Source of the DNA: Chelatococcus reniformis
GTDB lineage: Bacteria > Pseudomonadota > Alphaproteobacteria > Rhizobiales > Beijerinckiaceae
Direction of reading: 5' to 3'
DNA: 64,000 bases
Assembly: GCF_014640075.1 (NCBI RefSeq)
Contig: NZ_BMGG01000007.1
Coordinates: 62,001-126,000, forward strand
Positions within the stretch are counted from its first letter, which is position 1. The number at the start of each line of letters is the position of its first letter. Of the stretch, positions 60,576 to 64,000 are shown in pieces. A program made the position numbers and the translations under genes. The notes under the pieces were generated by a model that saw only the letters and a program-made list of their open reading frames with translations, did not search any database and was not told where the DNA came from.

Positions 60576-62897
60576 CTACTTCCATTGCTTCTCGTCGTTC
60601 ACCCACAGCGCGCCGGGCAGCCGCCCCGGGGCGATGAAGGCATCCACGAGGTTGCCGAGCAGGGTGGAGATATTGTTGGCGAAGCCGTTGGCCGGCAGGG
60701 CCTGGCCGAAGGCGATCGAGCCGGTGCTGAACACCGCGCCGTCGTTGGGCGCGGTGAAATAGACCATGTCGGAGCGAATGCGGTAGTCCTGCGAGCCGGC
60801 GAGCCCGGGATAGGGGTAGAGGATCTCCTCGATGGACAGCATGTAGTTGTCGCTGTGGCCGCCGGACGAGGCGACGATGCGCGCGTGCGGCGGCGTGCCG
60901 TAGTTCAGGTCGTAGCGGTCGAGCTCCAGGCCCGCGGCGCCACCGTAGGCGAGGCCCGTTTCGCCCAGCATCTCGCCCTCGATTCCCTTCATCATCCACG
61001 ACACGGTGCGGTGGTAGCTGTCGGGCATGCGCCGGTAGGGTCGGCTGGTCTCGAAGCCCTCGGCGATGAAGCCGACGCCGACGAGCTTCTGCGGCGGCCG
61101 GCCGAGGTTCTTCCACAGGCCGCTCTTCTGCCCGGTCGTGGCGAGGTAATGCTCGCCGGGCCGGGCCGCCCAGGCGCGCATGCCGGAATCGAGCTTGCGC
61201 ACCTCCATGATCCACGGCTCGTCGTCGCGGAAGGCCACATTCCAGTAGTAGCCGTTGCCGCCCATGTAGATGTAGCGGCCGCCGCCGGCGATATAGTCTT
61301 CGGTGGCATCGAGCATCCGCTCCGAATAGTATTCGGGGTGGGTGCCGGAGAGGACGCAGGCGTAGCTCGCGATGGCGTCGAGGCCCTCCACGTGCAGGTC
61401 CTCGTCGGTGAGCACGTCGTAGGCGTAGCCCTTGTGCTCCAGCCAGGCCAGGATGGAGAGATCGGCCGCGAAGCCCCAGGTCACGCCCATGCTCGAGATG
61501 CGATATTTCGGGCGCATGTTGAGGATCGGCCGGCGGTAGGACGAGTAGCAGACGCCGTTGCCGTCGGCCCAGGCGTCATAGGTGGAGAGGCCGAACTCCC
61601 AGTTCTTGTACATCTCGATGTCGACTTCCGAGACGATCGGCGGCTGGCCGGTCATCGGCTGGATGATCTGCGCATCGAAGCTCAGGTGCTCGTTGGCGTA
61701 GGCGAGATAGCTCGCCGTCGGGAACAGCAGCGCCACCTTGCCGGCGGGGATCGTGGGCCGCACGAAGAAGACGACCCGTTCCTCGCCGAGGCCAACGCCG
61801 TCCCCGGCCCGCAGGCGAAAGGCGTAGACGCCGCTCTTCAGCGTCTCCGGCAGGCGCACAGTGCGCGTCAGCGCCCAGTTGCAGTCGATCATCGCGTCGT
61901 AGTGGAACTCGACGCCTCCGTATTCCTCGGGGGCCAGGCGGAAGCAGTCGTTGCGGCCGTTCCAGTTCCAGCCGGTCTGCGCGCGCACCGGCCGATTGTA
62001 GCCCCTGGCGTCGAGCTTGTGGGGGCCGGCGTCGATGACCACGTCGCCGATGCCGCGATCGGTGTAGCCGGCGGTGGTGTCCCAATAGGCCACCATGCCG
62101 TCGGGCGGCGGCAGCGCGCCGCCTTTGATGGCGTCGAACTCCGCCTCGCCGAGCACGCGGCCGTGCACGCCGGGCCGGTCGATCTTGCCGCAATAGGTCT
62201 GCGAGACGAAATGGCCGCGGGCCTCGTGAAAATCCCGTGTGCCGGCGATGAGGAAGGGCGTGTCGGGCAGGTGCTTGGGGCGGAAGCGGAAGGTCTCCGC
62301 CACGTGGGAGCGGAAGTCGATTGGGGCGACGCGGCCGAGCAGGCCGTTGTAGCGGTTGGCGACGCTCTCCTGGTGCACCGTGGCGCGGCCGCTCGCCGGG
62401 TCGAAGGTGGCGGCGACGAAATACCAGGTCTTGGCGATCAGCGGCACCTCGGCCTCGACGTAGTCGACCTCGTCGCCGCGGCCGACCCAGAACTCCAGAT
62501 GCCCCTTTCGGTTGATGCCGAGGGCATAGCCCATGTTCCTGTCGTTGTCCCAGCGGCCGAGAAGGCCCTGGCGCTGCCCGGCCTCCGGCAGGCCCGGATA
62601 GATGAAGGCATGGAGCGTGAGCGGCCCCTCGAGCGCCAGCACGGCCTCGGGGTCGGCGACCTCGAGGAAGGAGCCCACCTGGGTATACTGCTTGCGCACC
62701 GGCCAGGGGCCGTCGGCCTCGCAGGCGACCTCCTCCTCCAGGAAGCCGGGCCCGTCCGGATGCTCGTCGCCATGGATCAGGCGCACGAGCTTGGCCTCGG
62801 CTTCGCTGACGCCGTCAGCCGAGACGAAGACGTCGATCGACTGGCCCGGCTTCACCGAGATCTTGTCGGTGTAGCCGAAGATCTTAACCTCTGCCAT
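60576..62897 (-). CDS. N,N-dimethylformamidase-type large (beta) subunit
   Basis: The protein has 773 residues. The N-terminal part is a C2-like and LamG-type beta-sandwich region (residues 1-260). The C-terminal part carries the catalytic domain of the dimethylformamidase large subunit, including SYLAYANEHLSFD, NWEFGLSTYDAWADGNG and LSGTHPEYYSERMLDATEDY. In the Paracoccus enzyme, from memory, a mononuclear iron is held by Tyr399, Tyr440 and Glu521; Tyr400, Tyr440 and Glu522 occur here at the same places. It would hydrolyse an amide of a small amine. CCGGAGTACGC precedes the ATG at 62897. The small subunit is encoded 123 bp upstream. Confidence 0.9.
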   Translation of the reverse strand: MAEVKIFGYTDKISVKPGQSIDVFVSADGVSEAEAKLVRLIHGDEHPDGPGFLEEEVACEADGPWPVRKQYTQVGSFLEVADPEAVLALEGPLTLHAFIYPGLPEAGQRQGLLGRWDNDRNMGYALGINRKGHLEFWVGRGDEVDYVEAEVPLIAKTWYFVAATFDPASGRATVHQESVANRYNGLLGRVAPIDFRSHVAETFRFRPKHLPDTPFLIAGTRDFHEARGHFVSQTYCGKIDRPGVHGRVLGEAEFDAIKGGALPPPDGMVAYWDTTAGYTDRGIGDVVIDAGPHKLDARGYNRPVRAQTGWNWNGRNDCFRLAPEEYGGVEFHYDAMIDCNWALTRTVRLPETLKSGVYAFRLRAGDGVGLGEERVVFFVRPTIPAGKVALLFPTASYLAYANEHLSFDAQIIQPMTGQPPIVSEVDIEMYKNWEFGLSTYDAWADGNGVCYSSYRRPILNMRPKYRISSMGVTWGFAADLSILAWLEHKGYAYDVLTDEDLHVEGLDAIASYACVLSGTHPEYYSERMLDATEDYIAGGGRYIYMGGNGYYWNVAFRDDEPWIMEVRKLDSGMRAWAARPGEHYLATTGQKSGLWKNLGRPPQKLVGVGFIAEGFETSRPYRRMPDSYHRTVSWMMKGIEGEMLGETGLAYGGAAGLELDRYDLNYGTPPHARIVASSGGHSDNYMLSIEEILYPYPGLAGSQDYRIRSDMVYFTAPNDGAVFSTGSIAFGQALPANGFANNISTLLGNLVDAFIAPGRLPGALWVNDEKQWK

Positions 62898-62956
62898 TGC
62901 GTACTCCGGCGGTCCTGGCCGTTTCACCGATCCCGCAGCCGGCGACGTGCTTCGGG

Positions 62957-63016
62957 CTCTTGTGTTGACGCGTCGTCTTCACGCGGATCGGTCCACGTCC
63001 CTCGAAAGCGCCCTTA
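62957..63016 (+). repeat. Diverged half copy of repeat A
   Basis: The end of repeat A (CGCGTTTTCTTCACGCGAAC, GGCGTCCACTTCGCTCGAAA, ACGCTCTAG) can be followed through CGCGTCGTCTTCACGCGGAT, CGGTCCACGTCCCTCGAAAG, CGCCCTTA. Several substitutions and no left half remain. It lies between the two dimethylformamidase subunit genes. Confidence 0.55.
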
Positions 63017-63020
63017 GCGC

Positions 63021-63386
63021 TCATGTCTCCAACAGGTCCTGGACCCGGCGCAGGAACACCCCGTGATAGGCCTCGTCCTGGGTCGGGTAGACCTTGTCCT
63101 CGACGATGCGAGGCGCGACGCCGCGCTGGCCGGACAGGGCGACGATGCGGTAGGCCTGGAACGGCTTCACCACGGTGATGGCGTATTTGTCGGCGAGGGG
63201 GGCGCGTCGGAAGTAGAGCAGCAGGCGCTCCAGGGGCTCGCTGTGCTGGCCCAACGGGCTCTTGCGGTGCTCCTCGATGATCTCCGGCGAGATCAGGCTC
63301 TTGAGGTAATCTCGCTGCATCTTGTCGTAGCGGCGCCAGTAGATGAGATCCTTGTCCTTGGTCTCGGTGGCTTCTTCGGGCAGCAT
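63021..63386 (-). CDS. N,N-dimethylformamidase-type small (alpha) subunit, internal start in the permease frame
   Basis: From the ATG at 63386, AAAGGAGGCGAG stands just upstream, a strong Shine-Dalgarno. The product would have 121 residues, close to the about 130 of the known alpha subunit. The core ISPEIIEEHRKSPLG, LERLLLYFRRAPLADKYAIT, KPFQAYRIVALSGQRG and YHGVFLRRVQDLLE follows the pattern of that subunit (IVEEHAANPFG, YFRMQP, WDAYRIATIREFGE, MHAVFLRRIED) as I recall it. It pairs with the beta subunit downstream. It shares the frame of livM, so both a fused and a free product are possible. Confidence 0.75.
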   Translation of the reverse strand: MLPEEATETKDKDLIYWRRYDKMQRDYLKSLISPEIIEEHRKSPLGQHSEPLERLLLYFRRAPLADKYAITVVKPFQAYRIVALSGQRGVAPRIVEDKVYPTQDEAYHGVFLRRVQDLLET

Positions 63387-64000
63387 CTCGCCTCCTTTCT
63401 CGGCGCGCCTGGACCGCCGCTCGCTCTTCTTCTTGTCGCGCCAGGCGCCGAACTGCGCCTTGATGCCGAACAGGCCGCCCTTCAGGAACAGCACCACGCC
63501 GAGCATGATGAGACCGATCAGGATGAGCCGGATCGGGCCGGTGGCGATCAGCACCTTGTCGAGGAAGATGACGATGGCGGTGCCGACCACCGCGCCCTCG
63601 GCGCGGCCGATGCCGCCGATGACCAGCATGGCGAGGCCGAGCAGCACCGTGTCGAAGCTGAAGATGGAGAAGGACACGCCGCGATAGTGGGCGGTGTAGA
63701 AGCCGCCGATGAAGCCGAGCCCGATCGACGAGATGATGAACACCCAGATGCGGGCCCGGCGAAAGTTGACGCCGGTCGCCTCGGCGAAGGCCTCGCGCTT
63801 CTCCGGCGCCATCTTGAGGATGCGGCCGAGCCGGCGCCCGTCGACGAACCGGTACAGGATCAGCGCTGCGACCATCAGGGCAAAGCAGGCGTAATAGGCC
63901 AGCAACGACTGGCTTTCCTGGCTCCAGCTCTGAGGAATGTAGGTGTCGGCCCCGTAGAGGCCGCCGGTCGACGAGCCGAACTGCTTGGATTGCAGCGTGT
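63021..64000 (-). CDS. livM: LivM-type ABC permease, 5' end missing, frame continues into a dimethylformamidase small subunit
   Basis: The gene enters from the right edge, so the N-terminus is not visible. The visible part begins with TLQSKQFGSSTGGLYGADTY and has several membrane helices (YYACFALMVAALILYRFVDG, RARIWVFIISSIGLGFIGGF, VLLGLAMLVIGGIGRAEGAV, VFLKGGLFGIKAQF) of the branched-chain amino-acid/urea type permease LivM. No stop follows the permease. The frame goes on through a basic linker (WRDKKKSERRSRRAEKGGEM) into the small subunit of a dimethylformamidase-like enzyme, ending at 63021. If translated as one, the product is a membrane permease with a cytoplasmic enzyme subunit attached. 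A separate start for the latter is also possible. Confidence 0.85.
   Translation of the reverse strand, partial: TLQSKQFGSSTGGLYGADTYIPQSWSQESQSLLAYYACFALMVAALILYRFVDGRRLGRILKMAPEKREAFAEATGVNFRRARIWVFIISSIGLGFIGGFYTAHYRGVSFSIFSFDTVLLGLAMLVIGGIGRAEGAVVGTAIVIFLDKVLIATGPIRLILIGLIMLGVVLFLKGGLFGIKAQFGAWRDKKKSERRSRRAEKGGEMLPEEATETKDKDLIYWRRYDKMQRDYLKSLISPEIIEEHRKSPLGQHSEPLERLLLYFRRAPLADKYAITVVKPFQAYRIVALSGQRGVAPRIVEDKVYPTQDEAYHGVFLRRVQDLLET

Noticed and set aside
60531-63017. An 828-codon open frame opposite the dimethylformamidase beta gene
   Set aside because: Its composition (His, Val, Asp, Gly) is typical of antisense shadows, and the beta gene is clearly coding.
1-64000. tRNA, rRNA, CRISPR array, prophage or integrative element
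   Set aside because: No cloverleaf, rRNA core, regular direct repeats with spacers, integrase or phage structural gene was recognised.

Overview
The window is a GC-rich chromosomal segment from an alphaproteobacterium, most likely of the order Hyphomicrobiales (Rhizobiales). This is inferred from the high GC content, the gene families (general L-amino-acid binding protein, AraC and LysR regulators, a Hint_2 protein, a DUF3606-like small protein, an aa3-type oxidase subunit IV) and a dispersed palindromic repeat that begins and ends in CTAGAGC/GCTCTAG. I see no rRNA, tRNA, CRISPR array or phage module. Most genes are metabolic or transport genes with small secreted or membrane proteins between them.

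Layout. 1-3.9 kb: a partial transglutaminase-like gene, an AraC regulator, and a minus-strand run of lipoprotein, L,D-transpeptidase and an amino-acid-type binding protein without permeases. 3.9-10.2 kb: a minus-strand catabolic cluster (SMP-30 lactonase, LysR, LLM flavin oxygenase, binding protein, hydroxyisobutyrate-dehydrogenase-like enzyme, carboxymuconolactone-decarboxylase-like protein) ending in a decayed cupin gene. 10.2-20 kb: an accessory stretch of small envelope proteins, a GDSL hydrolase, an internally deleted IS256-type element, a Hint-domain protein facing a remnant of a second Hint gene, an aa3 oxidase subunit IV and an AI-2E family permease. 20-28 kb: a P2-type cation ATPase, a broken partial copy of a Na/phosphate symporter, an acyl-CoA carboxylase carboxyltransferase, the intact symporter and a PPK2 polyphosphate kinase. 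28-37 kb: an RND efflux pair (adaptor plus pump), a patatin-like lipase, a GntP permease and a Tat-exported amidohydrolase. 37-48 kb: small envelope proteins, two alpha/beta hydrolases, two AraC regulators, an MHS-type MFS transporter and Rnk. 48-58 kb: a MaoC-type hydratase and FAH-family hydrolase, a GMC oxidoreductase, a decayed DUF3311 gene, then SBP56 (methanethiol oxidase type), a membrane protein and AMP nucleosidase in one direction. 58-64 kb: a thiolase, a GNAT acetyltransferase, a dimethylformamidase-type large subunit, and a LivM-type ABC permease reading frame that continues without a stop into a dimethylformamidase-type small subunit.

The most unusual observation is that last one. 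The small (alpha) subunit of an N,N-dimethylformamidase-like enzyme lies in the same uninterrupted frame as the ABC permease. It also has its own ATG with a strong Shine-Dalgarno sequence, and the large (beta) subunit follows downstream. This couples uptake of a small amide with its hydrolysis. Secondary themes are repeats whose terminal TAG supplies the stop codons of neighbouring genes, and several decayed gene fragments (cupin, IS256 transposase, Hint, Na/Pi symporter, DUF3311) in the intergenic space.
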